Source of the DNA: Chitinispirillia bacterium
GTDB taxonomy: Bacteria; Fibrobacterota; Chitinivibrionia; Chitinivibrionales; Chitinispirillaceae
DNA length: 32,713 nt
Assembly (NCBI GenBank): GCA_009784115.1
Contig: WRCH01000014.1
Coordinates: 1-32,713 of the forward strand
Direction: 5' to 3'
The notes under the pieces are model-generated. The model had not been told where the DNA came from. It saw only the letters and a list, made by a program, of their open reading frames with translations, and ran no database searches. Shown in pieces: positions 1-7,731 of this stretch (its first letter is position 1; every line of letters begins with the position of its first letter). The translations under genes and the position numbers were made by a program.

Positions 1-1
1 C

Positions 2-754
2 GAGACATACTGGTTAGGCGATGATTTCAGCGCGTTTACAAATAATCCAAATAATTTGCCGGTAGATATACATCAGGCGATAGCGCTTATCGCGCCGCGC
101 GGATTTTTTGTTATGGATAAAACGGCTTCGTCCGCAGCTCAGTGGCTTGGTATCCCATCTTCGCACAGAGCGGCGATTGCGGCGGCGGAAGTTTACAAGG
201 CGCTTGGTGTTGGCGGTAACTTTCATTATATGAACACCCCTACACAAATGCACTGTTCGGGTCAGGCTTCCTATGATACGCAATTGAGAGATTTTGTAGA
301 TAAATTTCTGCACAGAAACAAGCCGGTCGGTACGGAACCGTTTTTCACCGCTGCAGCCGCGCCGAGTATGACCTCGCCTGTGAACTATATAAACTGGACA
401 ACCCCAACGCTCTCGGGTGAGCTGACAATAGGCGGCTGCGGTTCGGGGCCGACGTCAATCAGCGATAAACACGCCTCGGGTATGATCTCCGCGCGCGCGT
501 TAAACCTGCGGGCGGCCGCTGCGCAAAACGGCGGGATCAACGCGGCTTTTAGAGCGTCCGGCAATGGAACGGCAGTAATAAATCTGTATAATCTAAAGGG
601 CGGACTTATTGCGTCAACGAAAATACGTACGGTTTCGGGGATGGATTATTCCCATGCGTTCAACGTTGATAATTTGTCAAAAGGGATTTATGTTGTGGGC
701 TTGCGTGGCGGTGACGGGCGCGTTGAGCAGGCGCGGGTTGTTGTTCCGAGATAG
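2..754 (+). CDS. Glucuronoyl esterase (CE15 family), 5'-truncated, with C-terminal tail domain
   Basis: The reading frame is open from the window edge, so the N-terminal part (signal peptide, nucleophile serine) lies outside. The visible part matches the C-terminal half of carbohydrate esterase family 15: a 'PVDIHQAIALIAPRG' stretch, then 'QWLG', 'EVYKALG', and a His-Cys pair whose histidine codon is at 251-253, the expected catalytic histidine. CE15 enzymes cleave the ester between 4-O-methylglucuronic acid of xylan and lignin alcohols. After a linker the last ~75 residues (about 530-751) form a module with 'LYNLKG', 'YSHAFN' and a terminal 'VEQARVVVPR', shared with the xylanase that follows. 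This fits extracellular export and pairing with xylanase. The family call is fairly sure; activity cannot be judged without the missing nucleophile. Confidence 0.8.
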   Translation, partial: ETYWLGDDFSAFTNNPNNLPVDIHQAIALIAPRGFFVMDKTASSAAQWLGIPSSHRAAIAAAEVYKALGVGGNFHYMNTPTQMHCSGQASYDTQLRDFVDKFLHRNKPVGTEPFFTAAAAPSMTSPVNYINWTTPTLSGELTIGGCGSGPTSISDKHASGMISARALNLRAAAAQNGGINAAFRASGNGTAVINLYNLKGGLIASTKIRTVSGMDYSHAFNVDNLSKGIYVVGLRGGDGRVEQARVVVPR

Positions 755-784
755 TAATTAGTTTATGATTTGATGATATATATA

Positions 785-818
785 TTGACAGTGTCTGCAA
801 ATATGTAAACAATATAAC
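785..818 (+). promoter_or_regulatory. Possible promoter of the xylanase gene
   Basis: A perfect TTGACA (785-790) precedes a TATAAC (813-818), but the 22-base spacer is longer than usual, so this is a weak candidate. An AAGGAG ribosome binding site lies at 821-826 just before the ATG at 831. Confidence 0.25.
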
Positions 819-830
819 TGAAGGAGTTTT

Positions 831-2648
831 ATGAAAACATTTACAAGAGCGCTATGTATAGTGGCGGTTTGCAGTTCGCTGGCTTGGGCCCAAACTTGGA
901 CTACCAGCAGAATACAAAATATCAACGGCTACGACTACGAACTTTGGAGCGAAGATAACGTCGGCTCCTCTTCTATGACAATCACGGGAGATAACGGTCA
1001 AGGCGCGAACGCGAGAGGCGGGACGTTTACGTGTGAGTGGAATAACACACTTAACATTCTTTTCCGTTCCGGCAGAAAATGGAGCGGCTCCAGTTTCTCT
1101 GCTTCACAAGGCCCAACCCCCAATTCCGCCGGTAATATAAGCATTGATTTTGCTTCCACATGGTCTTCTAATGACGGCGCGAGAATGGTTGGCGTATATG
1201 GCTGGGCGTTTTTCCCGCCGGGAGGTATACCGACAAGGGATGAAAGCGGTGTTACCAGAAATTTTTCCGATCAAATCGAGTACTACATTATTCAAGACCG
1301 CGGCGGCTATAACCCCGGTACAGGCGGTGACGCCCCCGGCGGCGGCGTAAGAAAAGGCAGTGCTGTAATTGATGGTATCGAATATGATTTTTGGGTTGCC
1401 GACAGAATCAACAGATGGGCATTGACCGGAAACGGCAATGTCACTTTTAAGCAATACTTCAGTGTTCCGAGAAATACCTCCACCGGCCATAGAACAACCG
1501 GAATGATATCTGTTTCCCGGCACTTTGAGGAGTGGGAAAGAGTCGGTATGAGGATTATGGATTGCAGGTTATACGAAGTAGCGATGAAAGTTGAATCCTA
1601 TACCGGCAGCAGAAACGGCCGCGGCACGGCGAGTGTGACAAGGAATATTTTGACTATCGGCGGCGGCTCCACACCCGGCAATCACGCGCTCACAACCAGC
1701 GTAACCCCTGCGGCAGGCGGCACCATAACAAGAACTCCGAATGCCGCAAGCTATGCCCCCGGCACAAGCGTAACGCTCACCCAAACGCCCAACGCTGGCT
1801 ATACGTTCAGCGGCTGGTCGGGCGCTTGCACCGGCACCGGCTCGTGCGTGGTTACGATGAGTCAGGCGAGAACCGTCACTGCGGCATACACCCGTTCGCC
1901 CGACGCGGAGTTAGTTACTAACGGCAACTTTTCCGGCTCGGGTACAACAATTCCCACCGGCTGGTCTCTTGACGGCGGAACCGCGGCTACGAGTGTGAGC
2001 GGCGGCAACCTTACGATAAACATCACCGCTGTCGGCGCCGACCCGTGGCAGCCGCAGCTTACGCAGCGGGGTGTAGAATTGGTGCAGGGCAGAAACTATA
2101 TCCTCACTTTTACTGCACGGTCTGTGGGTGGGGGTAGAAACTTGGGAGTTTTAGTTCAGAGAGTTGGGGACGGCGCTGCCGGTTGGGATACTTATGCAAG
2201 TGATGAATTCGCTCTTACAACTACTTCGCATGATTTCAGCATGCCTTTTACAATGACCGCCGCATCCGATCCTAACGCGCAGTTAGCGTTCCATCTCGGC
2301 GGGTCAACGAATAACGTGATAATAAGCAACGTAAGTTTGAGACAGACAACATCAACAAACATCTGCCTCAAAACTCCAACACGTACAATAAACAACAGAT
2401 CCGCCATGAGCGTATCGGCAAGATCATCCGCTGTAAACGTAAACTTCAGCGCGGTAAACAGCGGCGAGACGACGCTAAGGCTGTACAATCTGAAAGGCGA
2501 CGTCATATCATCAGCAAGAATTAACACAACAGCGGGCAGAAACTATTCACACTCATTTAATCAGAAAAATCTGCCAAACGGTTTTTACATGGTGCGGATG
2601 AATAACGGTAATGCCGTTGAGCAGGCGCGGGTTATTGTCCCGAAATAA
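831..2648 (+). CDS. Modular GH11 endo-1,4-beta-xylanase
   Basis: A secreted xylanase that cuts beta-1,4-xylan. Residues 1-20 are a signal peptide ending in 'LAWA'. Residues ~22-275 are a GH11 beta-jelly-roll: 'VGVYGW', 'IEYYIIQD' with the expected nucleophile Glu150, the thumb-like 'FKQYFSVPRN', and 'VAMKVESYTG' with the expected acid/base Glu255. Residues ~283-353 are a bacterial repeat of the InlB B-repeat/Flg_new_2 type ('GGTITRTP', 'GYTFSGWSG', 'ARTVTAAYT'). Residues ~358-507 resemble a CBM4/9-type carbohydrate-binding module ('ELVTNGNFS', 'GWSLDGG', 'NVIISNVSL'). Residues ~530-605 are the tail shared with the upstream esterase ('LYNLKGDVISS', 'VEQARVIVPK'). The start is fixed by AAGGAG at 821-826 and the signal peptide. 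The two genes together target glucuronoxylan. Family assignment is confident; the CBM specificity is not. Confidence 0.9.
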   Translation: MKTFTRALCIVAVCSSLAWAQTWTTSRIQNINGYDYELWSEDNVGSSSMTITGDNGQGANARGGTFTCEWNNTLNILFRSGRKWSGSSFSASQGPTPNSAGNISIDFASTWSSNDGARMVGVYGWAFFPPGGIPTRDESGVTRNFSDQIEYYIIQDRGGYNPGTGGDAPGGGVRKGSAVIDGIEYDFWVADRINRWALTGNGNVTFKQYFSVPRNTSTGHRTTGMISVSRHFEEWERVGMRIMDCRLYEVAMKVESYTGSRNGRGTASVTRNILTIGGGSTPGNHALTTSVTPAAGGTITRTPNAASYAPGTSVTLTQTPNAGYTFSGWSGACTGTGSCVVTMSQARTVTAAYTRSPDAELVTNGNFSGSGTTIPTGWSLDGGTAATSVSGGNLTINITAVGADPWQPQLTQRGVELVQGRNYILTFTARSVGGGRNLGVLVQRVGDGAAGWDTYASDEFALTTTSHDFSMPFTMTAASDPNAQLAFHLGGSTNNVIISNVSLRQTTSTNICLKTPTRTINNRSAMSVSARSSAVNVNFSAVNSGETTLRLYNLKGDVISSARINTTAGRNYSHSFNQKNLPNGFYMVRMNNGNAVEQARVIVPK

Positions 2649-2676
2649 TTTTTAGGATAATATACAGGCAGTAATG

Positions 2677-2754
2677 CGGTGTTGCGGTAAAATCCGACAT
2701 CGCAGGGGCGGGGTTCACCCCCGCCCGTTACGTCGGATAACAAACGCAATACCG
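2677..2754. repeat. GC-rich long inverted repeat after the xylanase gene
   Basis: An imperfect palindrome of about 78 bases. The core is GGGCGGGG (2706-2713) facing CCCCGCCC (2719-2726) over a 5-base loop. The pairing continues outward through ATCCGAC (2692-2698) with GTCGGAT (2732-2738), and the ends CGGTGTTGCG (2677-2686) and CGCAATACCG (2745-2754) pair with one mismatch. There is no T-tract after it, so it is not a classical intrinsic terminator; it looks more like a REP-type or MITE-like element. Confidence 0.6.
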
Positions 2755-2870
2755 GATAACAAAAATTTGGTCGTTGATCTGAAATTGGGCGGAATAATGT
2801 GTTGTACACCGCCGCCCCCCAGCCTATTTTATTGGAATGAGAGGCTTGTTTTAGCACCGTTTTTGCTACT

Positions 2871-2960
2871 ATACTGGTACACGGCATAAATCTCCGCACT
2901 GCACGCAGGGCCGTGAGGCTGCTTAGCGGCACAGTGTAGATTTATGCCGTTATTCAGTAT
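2871..2960. repeat. Inverted-repeat element, copy 1 (shares core with 20551-20634)
   Basis: Perfect 13-base arms at 2881-2893 and 2938-2950 (ACGGCATAAATCT and its complement) extend imperfectly to ATACTG at 2871-2876 and its complement at 2955-2960. The central part carries 21 bases (2918-2938) that recur exactly at 20592-20612 in another gene-free region. Both copies also have CCGCACT and a CGCAGGG segment to the left of the core. The arm sequences differ between copies while the core is kept, which suggests a structured element. Confidence 0.6.
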
Positions 2961-3023
2961 ATCTTGAGTACAGTAATTTAACCGGATAATAAAGCGATTG
3001 ATATTTAACGATTGCTTAAACAC

Positions 3024-3051
3024 TTGTCTTATCTTTAACTATAGGTATATA
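3024..3051 (+). promoter_or_regulatory. Possible promoter of the beta-helix gene
   Basis: TTGTCT (3024-3029) and TATATA (3046-3051) are separated by 16 bases, in an AT-rich stretch 34 bases before the start codon at 3085. The match is moderate. Confidence 0.35.
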
Positions 3052-3084
3052 CTTGCGTAAAAATCCATGAAAGGATGAAATGAT

Positions 3085-3978
3085 ATGAGGCGAAGTTTTT
3101 TCATTACTGCTTTTGTATTGATCACATTTGTAATTACTGCTGTGCCCGTACAGGGGAGTGAGTCAGGCGATGCGCTGCCCGCGTCATTGACTGCTAATAT
3201 ATCTGACCGTCAGGCTAAACAGTCTAAGGTTATCCGTGTTCCTCAGCAGATGAAAAGTATACAGACCGCGCTTGATTACGCGCATGAGGGTGATACCGTT
3301 TTAGTGAGCGAGGGGATCTATAAAGGGCCTATTATGATGCGCGACGATATTGTACTTATGGGAATGAACGCGGAGCGCACGATTATACGCGGCAGCAGGA
3401 GAAAGCCGGTTATAATGGGGGCGCAGGGGGCGGTGCTTAGCCACTTTACGATAGAGGGCGGCTACACCGGCGTTCAGTGCGAAAACACTATAATGGTGAT
3501 TGAAAATTGTATCATAAAAAATAACAGAACCGGAATACACTGCGTTATCGCTCTGCCTATTATCCGCAATAACATAATATTCCGCAATAACTGGACTGGG
3601 ATTTACTGTGAGACCACCCGTACCCACAGGGGGCGTGTTTCAAATAATGTGATTGCGGAAAACGGTTACTGCGGGGTGATGCTCGCGGGGACGAGTCAGG
3701 TTCTTGTAGAGAACAATGTTATCTATTTTAACAAGCAGTACGGAGTTTTTACCTCAGAGGGCGCGAGGCGCTCACGCATAGTGCACAACATCTTTTTCGG
3801 AAACCGCACAAGCGGCAACCAATTCTCAGCTATAGATCAGACAAACCGGTTTAACGATCCGAATTTTATAAAAACAGGCCCGCCGGGACACGGGTTTTGG
3901 AACGACGGAGTCAAGGAGCACGATGAGGAAGGAAAGGTTATAGGCCCGTTAAAAAGAACATTTTATACCGCGCCGTAG
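3085..3978 (+). CDS. Secreted right-handed parallel beta-helix protein
   Basis: This 297-residue protein has an N-terminal hydrophobic segment (about residues 4-25, 'FFITAFVLITFVITAVPVQG') that reads as a signal peptide. From ~50 it has the start of a pectin-lyase-like fold: 'IQTALDYAHEGDTVLVSEGIY', then Asn/Ile-rich coils such as 'NCIIKNNRTGIHC', 'NNIIFRNNWTGIYC', 'NNVIAENGYCGVML' and 'NNVIYFNKQYGVF', the pattern of NosD/PbH1 repeats. Such proteins can be polysaccharide lyases or hydrolases, but I see no clear catalytic motif and no carbohydrate-binding module, so a substrate cannot be named. An AAAGGA site sits just upstream of the start. It precedes envelope genes (cpoB-like, bamD), so an envelope role is as likely as plant pectin degradation. 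Confidence 0.75.
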   Translation: MRRSFFITAFVLITFVITAVPVQGSESGDALPASLTANISDRQAKQSKVIRVPQQMKSIQTALDYAHEGDTVLVSEGIYKGPIMMRDDIVLMGMNAERTIIRGSRRKPVIMGAQGAVLSHFTIEGGYTGVQCENTIMVIENCIIKNNRTGIHCVIALPIIRNNIIFRNNWTGIYCETTRTHRGRVSNNVIAENGYCGVMLAGTSQVLVENNVIYFNKQYGVFTSEGARRSRIVHNIFFGNRTSGNQFSAIDQTNRFNDPNFIKTGPPGHGFWNDGVKEHDEEGKVIGPLKRTFYTAP

Positions 3979-4071
3979 CGGTCGTTTCTGACAATCCGTG
4001 ACAGCATATATTATATTTAATGTTATAAGTAATATCCGGTTAGATTTTTCAATGATTTTGCCGCGTCTATA

Positions 4072-4093
4072 GCCCCGGGTTTTAACCCGGGGC
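4072..4093. repeat. GC-rich perfect hairpin upstream of the CpoB/YbgF-like gene
   Basis: GCCCCGGGTT (4072-4081) faces AACCCGGGGC (4084-4093) over a 2-base TT loop. It is followed by G-rich sequence rather than T residues, so it is not a standard intrinsic terminator. The CCCCGGG core also occurs in the first hairpin after the PPDK gene (11397-11415). Confidence 0.5.
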
Positions 4094-4141
4094 GGGGTGA
4101 CCGATCGGGGTGTATTGTGAGGGATGAAAGGGAGGCGTAAA

Positions 4142-4984
4142 ATGACAACACGCGAATTGTACGATCGTAAACAATGCAAAGTTTTTGTGCGTTGGCGTCA
4201 GGCAGTTGTTTTTACAATTTGTCTATCTGTTTTGGTCTTTCAAGCCGAAGCCAGAAAACGCGGAATGGACAACGAGTCTATTTTACCGCAGATTGATGTT
4301 ATACAGGTAAAAGAGGCTTCCGATGAAGCTCTCAGAACCGCGGCGGCTTTAAAACGCGAGGCGGAGGCGCTTACGGCGAGAGTCGCGGAATTAGAAAAAG
4401 CGGTTACGCTTCTTAATGAGGAGATATCGTCAGTTTCCGCCGCGAAAATTGAGATGGTTGAGACGCGCCTTGCTCTTTTGACAGAGGCGTATAAAGAACT
4501 TTTCGCCCATATACGCACTCTTGAGAATGAACGTCTTGTTACAAGAAGACCTATGGAACCGGCTCCTTCCAGAGCGGCATTTACTCCGGCTACGGAGGAT
4601 CTCTTGCTCTCTTCTCCCGAGTATGATTTGTATCAGAGCGGTTTGCGTCTGTTTAACGGACGTAATTATACAGAGGCGGTAAAAGTGTTTAACGACTGCA
4701 TCGCTAAATTTCCGCAGGGCAGATTCGTTGATAACTCGTGGTACTGGATAGGGGAGTCCTATTACCGCCTTAACAAAATGAAAGAGGCGATAGAGGCGTA
4801 CCGCAACGTTTTTACAACCCCTCACTCCTCAAAGGCGGACGCGGCGCAATTCAAGATAGCGCTGTCGCACCATAAACTTGGAGCAAACGGTCAGGCAAGA
4901 ACGGAGTTCCGCCGGCTTGTGGAGCGTTATCCGGCGAGTGAGTTTGTAGAGAGATCAAAAAAGTATATTGCGGAACTTAAATAA
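4142..4984 (+). CDS. CpoB/YbgF-like periplasmic coiled-coil and TPR protein
   Basis: The protein begins with a basic stretch and a hydrophobic signal segment ('VVFTICLSVLVFQAEA'). An alpha-helical, Ala/Glu-rich coiled coil follows (roughly residues 45-130 from this start), then a C-terminal TPR block with 'YQSGLRLFNGRNYTEAVKVF', 'FPQGRFVDNSWYWIGESYY' and 'AIEAYRNVF'. This order (coiled coil, then TPR with 'A.YWxGE') is that of CpoB/YbgF, which in proteobacteria links the Tol-Pal machine with peptidoglycan synthesis in the periplasm. I chose the ATG at 4142 because GGGAGG at 4130-4135 is 6 bases before it; an in-frame ATG at 4124 has no such site. No tol genes are visible in the window. bamD follows after 63 bases. 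Confidence 0.8.
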   Translation: MTTRELYDRKQCKVFVRWRQAVVFTICLSVLVFQAEARKRGMDNESILPQIDVIQVKEASDEALRTAAALKREAEALTARVAELEKAVTLLNEEISSVSAAKIEMVETRLALLTEAYKELFAHIRTLENERLVTRRPMEPAPSRAAFTPATEDLLLSSPEYDLYQSGLRLFNGRNYTEAVKVFNDCIAKFPQGRFVDNSWYWIGESYYRLNKMKEAIEAYRNVFTTPHSSKADAAQFKIALSHHKLGANGQARTEFRRLVERYPASEFVERSKKYIAELK

Positions 4985-5047
4985 AATTGCATTATATAGC
5001 GTACTCTTGTTTTAAATTAACAGAAAAGTGTAGGAAAAATCGGTTTT

Positions 5048-6115
5048 ATGAATGTTAAAAAGATGTTGTTTCTTGTTACTGTGACGGTTGCCGCAATTAT
5101 GGTGAGCGGCTGCGCTAACTCTCCCAAAAGGCTGATCAAAAAAGGACTTTACAACTGTAACGCCCGCTTTGAAACCGCAATGACGCGCATAGAGAAAAGA
5201 AACTACAACGATGCGATACGTATTCTTGATGAGATAAAGTATCAGTGCGGCGGCAGCTCTCTTATGGATACGGTTTATTACCATACGGCAATGTCTCATT
5301 TCCGCCTGAAGCAGTACGCGGACGCGCGCGTTGAATTTGAAAATTTGCAGATGAATTATCCCCGCTCGCCTTTTATTGAGGAGTCTTATTTCAGATTAGG
5401 TCAAATGCGTTATTTAAGATCGAACAGATGGAACCGCGATCAGACTGAAACAAAAGAGGCGTTAAGACTTTTGGGCGATTATTTGGATCGATACCCTAAC
5501 GGAGTTTTTGCCGACAGCGCCCGTCATTTTCACACTCTGTCAAATGAAAAACTTGCCGAAAAAGAGTTCCGCAACGCGATGTTCTACCGCAGGCAAAAAG
5601 AGCACAGCGCCTCCCTTATCTATTTTAACTCTCTGCTTGCCGATTTCCCCAACTCAAAGTTTATCCCGGAGGCGACAGTCGCAATGCTTGAGGCGCTTGT
5701 TACCGTAGGGCGCGTAGAAGACGCGCGGGAGACTCTTGATGAAATTGAGACGGCGGATTTTAGCGAGCCCTTGCAAAAGCGGATCGAAACGGTGGTATTC
5801 AGACTCAACCAGCCTATGAATCAAGTTCCGCCAAAGAGAAGATTTCTCTTTTTCCCGGCAAAAACTCAACAGCCGCCGCCAGCCGGGGCTGTACAGGAAC
5901 CTGTTACCGCGCCACCGGCTGTTAAAGAGCGGGTTGTTGAGGAACGAATCATAAAAATTCCCTCAGAACCGGTGAAAAGTGAGGAAAAATTCAAAGCGCC
6001 CGATACCCCTAAATCCGCTGAAGTCATAGAGATTATCACGGAAGATGCTGATGTTGACATTGAAGAAGAGGCTCTGCCCGAAACAGAGAAAACAGAAACT
6101 GAAGATGCAGAGTGA
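5048..6115 (+). CDS. bamD: Outer-membrane assembly lipoprotein BamD
   Basis: BamD is the essential lipoprotein of the BAM complex that inserts beta-barrels into the outer membrane. The N-terminus has a lipoprotein signal with lipobox 'VSGC' (lipidated cysteine at residue ~22). Residues ~35-245 are TPR-like: 'YNDAIRILDEI', 'YYHTAMSHFRLKQYADARVEFENLQMNYP' and 'AMFYRRQKEHSASLIYFNSLLADFPNSKF', typical of BamD/ComL. The protein is about 110 residues longer than E. coli BamD because of a Pro/Glu/Lys-rich, probably disordered C-terminal tail from about residue 262. It follows a CpoB-like gene and runs directly into nadD (stop at 6113-6115, next ATG at 6118). Another outer-membrane TPR lipoprotein remains possible, but BamD is the best fit. 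Confidence 0.8.
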   Translation: MNVKKMLFLVTVTVAAIMVSGCANSPKRLIKKGLYNCNARFETAMTRIEKRNYNDAIRILDEIKYQCGGSSLMDTVYYHTAMSHFRLKQYADARVEFENLQMNYPRSPFIEESYFRLGQMRYLRSNRWNRDQTETKEALRLLGDYLDRYPNGVFADSARHFHTLSNEKLAEKEFRNAMFYRRQKEHSASLIYFNSLLADFPNSKFIPEATVAMLEALVTVGRVEDARETLDEIETADFSEPLQKRIETVVFRLNQPMNQVPPKRRFLFFPAKTQQPPPAGAVQEPVTAPPAVKERVVEERIIKIPSEPVKSEEKFKAPDTPKSAEVIEIITEDADVDIEEEALPETEKTETEDAE

Positions 6116-6117
6116 TT

Positions 6118-6702
6118 ATGAGACGTATCGGCATTTTAGGCGGTGTGTTTGACCCGGTTCACTTTGGGCACCTTTCCATAGCGGAGCTTGCCAAGAGCAG
6201 TTTCGGGCTTGAACAGGTGATTTTTGTTCCCGCCGGTATTCCTCCTCATAAACAGGGAGTCACGACTTCCGCTCCCCACCGGTTAAAAATGTTAGAACTC
6301 GCTGTTAAGGATCTTCCCTATTTCACTATTTGGGAGGGCGAGGTCAAAAAAAACGGCTGCGCTTATACTGTTGATACAATCTCTGAGCTAAGTGCCGAAT
6401 ATCCAAACGCCAAATTACATTTTATTATAGGCGCGGATAACCTGTCCGAGATTCTCACATGGCATTACTCCGATGAAATTTTAAACAGAGTAACGCTCTG
6501 CGCGGCTAAGCGTCCGGGCTACGATATTGCCCGCCCCGGCGCTCTGAAAAACGCGGACATTGAAACATTTGACAGTCCGGAGTGGGGGTTAAGTTCCACA
6601 ATATTGCGCAAGTATCTTAAAAACGGTATCTCATGTAAATTTTTAGCGCCGGACGCGGTTCTCGCGTATGTCAAGGAAAACGGGTTGTATGGACAACAAT
6701 AG
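6118..6702 (+). CDS. nadD: Nicotinate-nucleotide adenylyltransferase
   Basis: NadD adenylates nicotinate mononucleotide in NAD synthesis in the cytoplasm. The start 'RIGILGGVFDPVHFGHLSIAE' contains the nucleotidyltransferase GxFDPxHxGH signature. 'VFVPAGIPPHK' and 'FIIGADNLSEILTWH' are family hallmarks, and 'STILRKYLKNG' matches the C-terminal ISSTxIR motif. About 194 residues is a normal length. The ATG at 6118 is 2 bases after the bamD stop; a GTG at 6112 overlapping that stop by 4 bases is an equally coupled alternative. The 3' end overlaps the next small gene. Confidence 0.93.
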   Translation: MRRIGILGGVFDPVHFGHLSIAELAKSSFGLEQVIFVPAGIPPHKQGVTTSAPHRLKMLELAVKDLPYFTIWEGEVKKNGCAYTVDTISELSAEYPNAKLHFIIGADNLSEILTWHYSDEILNRVTLCAAKRPGYDIARPGALKNADIETFDSPEWGLSSTILRKYLKNGISCKFLAPDAVLAYVKENGLYGQQ

Positions 6703-6901
6703 CGGCAGTAATCAGCAAGGCGTGTCCCGTGAACCCAGACCGTTTATCGGGATGAAATTTACATGCTGCAGCGTCTATTGCCGAATCTACAAAAACAGAA
6801 AAGGCGACGCTTACGAGGGGATGTGCCCCAAGTGTCTTAAGCGGGTAAAGCTTGCCATAGGTTCAGGCGGAACAAGTCAGCGTTTTTTTGAGGCGAAATA
6901 A
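6689..6901 (+). CDS. Small zinc-ribbon-like conserved protein
   Basis: A 70-residue protein of unknown function. The core reads 'KFTCCSVYCRIYKNRKGDAYEGMCPKC', then 'IGSGGTSQRFFEAK'. The paired cysteines (CC and CPKC) suggest one bound metal in a rubredoxin-like or zinc-ribbon knuckle. Similar short proteins with an RIY.N..G.AY.G.CP.C core and a GGT..RFF end occur, as far as I recall, as conserved hypotheticals in Planctomycetes and relatives. The start overlaps nadD by 14 bases; an earlier in-frame ATG at 6668 would add seven residues and deepen the overlap. AAGGA at 6672-6676 sits 12 bases before the chosen start. Confidence 0.65.
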   Translation: MDNNSGSNQQGVSREPRPFIGMKFTCCSVYCRIYKNRKGDAYEGMCPKCLKRVKLAIGSGGTSQRFFEAK

Positions 6902-6905
6902 CTCT

Positions 6906-7718
6906 ATGAGTATAAGAAAAGCAGCTGTAGAGGGCCGGTTTTATCCATCATCGCCGGCACAGCTGCGTGAAGATATTGAGGGATATTTATCAGCTGCCCG
7001 GTCACTCCAGGGCGCTAACGCTAATACGTTCCCTGCTGTAAATGTGCTGATTGCTCCTCACGCGGGATATGTTTTTTCAGGCGCTGTTGCCGCCCGAGGA
7101 TACGCCTGCGTCTCCAAGAATATAAAAACAGTTATTATTATCGGCCCATCGCATTATCAGCGGTTTAACGGACTGTATATCAGTGATGTTGATTATTTTG
7201 AGACTCCACTTGGCAAAGTAAAATTAAACAAAGATATCGTCAGTCAGCTAAAAAGCAATCCTGTCTGCCGTGATATATTTGGTGTTGATGAGAAGGAGCA
7301 CTGCCTTGAAGTCCAGCTCCCTTTTTTGCAGGTATTGCTTAATGAATTTACAATAGTCCCTGTTCTCACAGGTGTTGTTGATCCTGCCGCGGCAGCCGGT
7401 ATGCTTTTGCCGTTTATGGGTGATACCGTTCTTGTTATAGCATCAAGCGATTTGTCTCATTTTTTTAATCAGGATAAGGCGCGCAGGGTTGATGATGAGA
7501 GCATAAGTACCATTACCGCAGGAGATGTTGACGGGCCTATTGACGGATGCGGTGAGGACGCGATACGAGTCGTTATGAATTTGGCTGAGCGTATGGGGCT
7601 TTCTCCGCAGCTGCTTGACGCCCGCACATCATACGAAACCGCGCCGCGGTACGGCGATCCTGACAGGGTAGTGGGATACGCAAGCATTATCTATGTCAAC
7701 AAAAAAGATGCTGGATAA
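6906..7718 (+). CDS. amrB: AmmeMemoRadiSam system protein B (MEMO1 family)
   Basis: A 270-residue MEMO-family protein: 'IRKAAVEGRFYP' at the N-terminus, 'IAPHAGYVFSGAVAARGY', 'VIIIGPSHYQRF', 'EHCLEVQLPFLQ' and 'VIASSDLSHF' are conserved blocks, with the two putative metal-binding histidines in the PHAGY and PSHY segments. The family is related to class III extradiol dioxygenases; its bacterial reaction is not settled. It sits directly before the AMMECR1 gene, as is common, but the radical-SAM partner is not in this window. The start at 6906 fits the family N-terminus better than 6888. Confidence 0.88.
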   Translation: MSIRKAAVEGRFYPSSPAQLREDIEGYLSAARSLQGANANTFPAVNVLIAPHAGYVFSGAVAARGYACVSKNIKTVIIIGPSHYQRFNGLYISDVDYFETPLGKVKLNKDIVSQLKSNPVCRDIFGVDEKEHCLEVQLPFLQVLLNEFTIVPVLTGVVDPAAAAGMLLPFMGDTVLVIASSDLSHFFNQDKARRVDDESISTITAGDVDGPIDGCGEDAIRVVMNLAERMGLSPQLLDARTSYETAPRYGDPDRVVGYASIIYVNKKDAG

Positions 7719-7731
7719 GAGAGGTTTTGGG

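Larger units (their letters stand above)
2649..3084. other. Gene-free stretch with two inverted-repeat elements
   Basis: I see no credible gene in these 436 bases. A 71-codon open frame at 2674-2889 runs straight through a GC-rich palindrome, has no ribosome binding site and no family resemblance. The stretch holds two separate inverted-repeat elements (2677-2754 and 2871-2960, listed separately) and a possible promoter for the beta-helix gene near its right end. Confidence 0.7.

Noticed and set aside
2674-2889. 71-codon open frame after the xylanase
   Set aside because: It runs through the GC-rich palindrome, has no ribosome binding site and its product shows no family resemblance.
4072-4093. 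Intrinsic terminator after the beta-helix gene
   Set aside because: The hairpin is perfect, but G-rich sequence follows instead of T residues, so I listed it only as a repeat.
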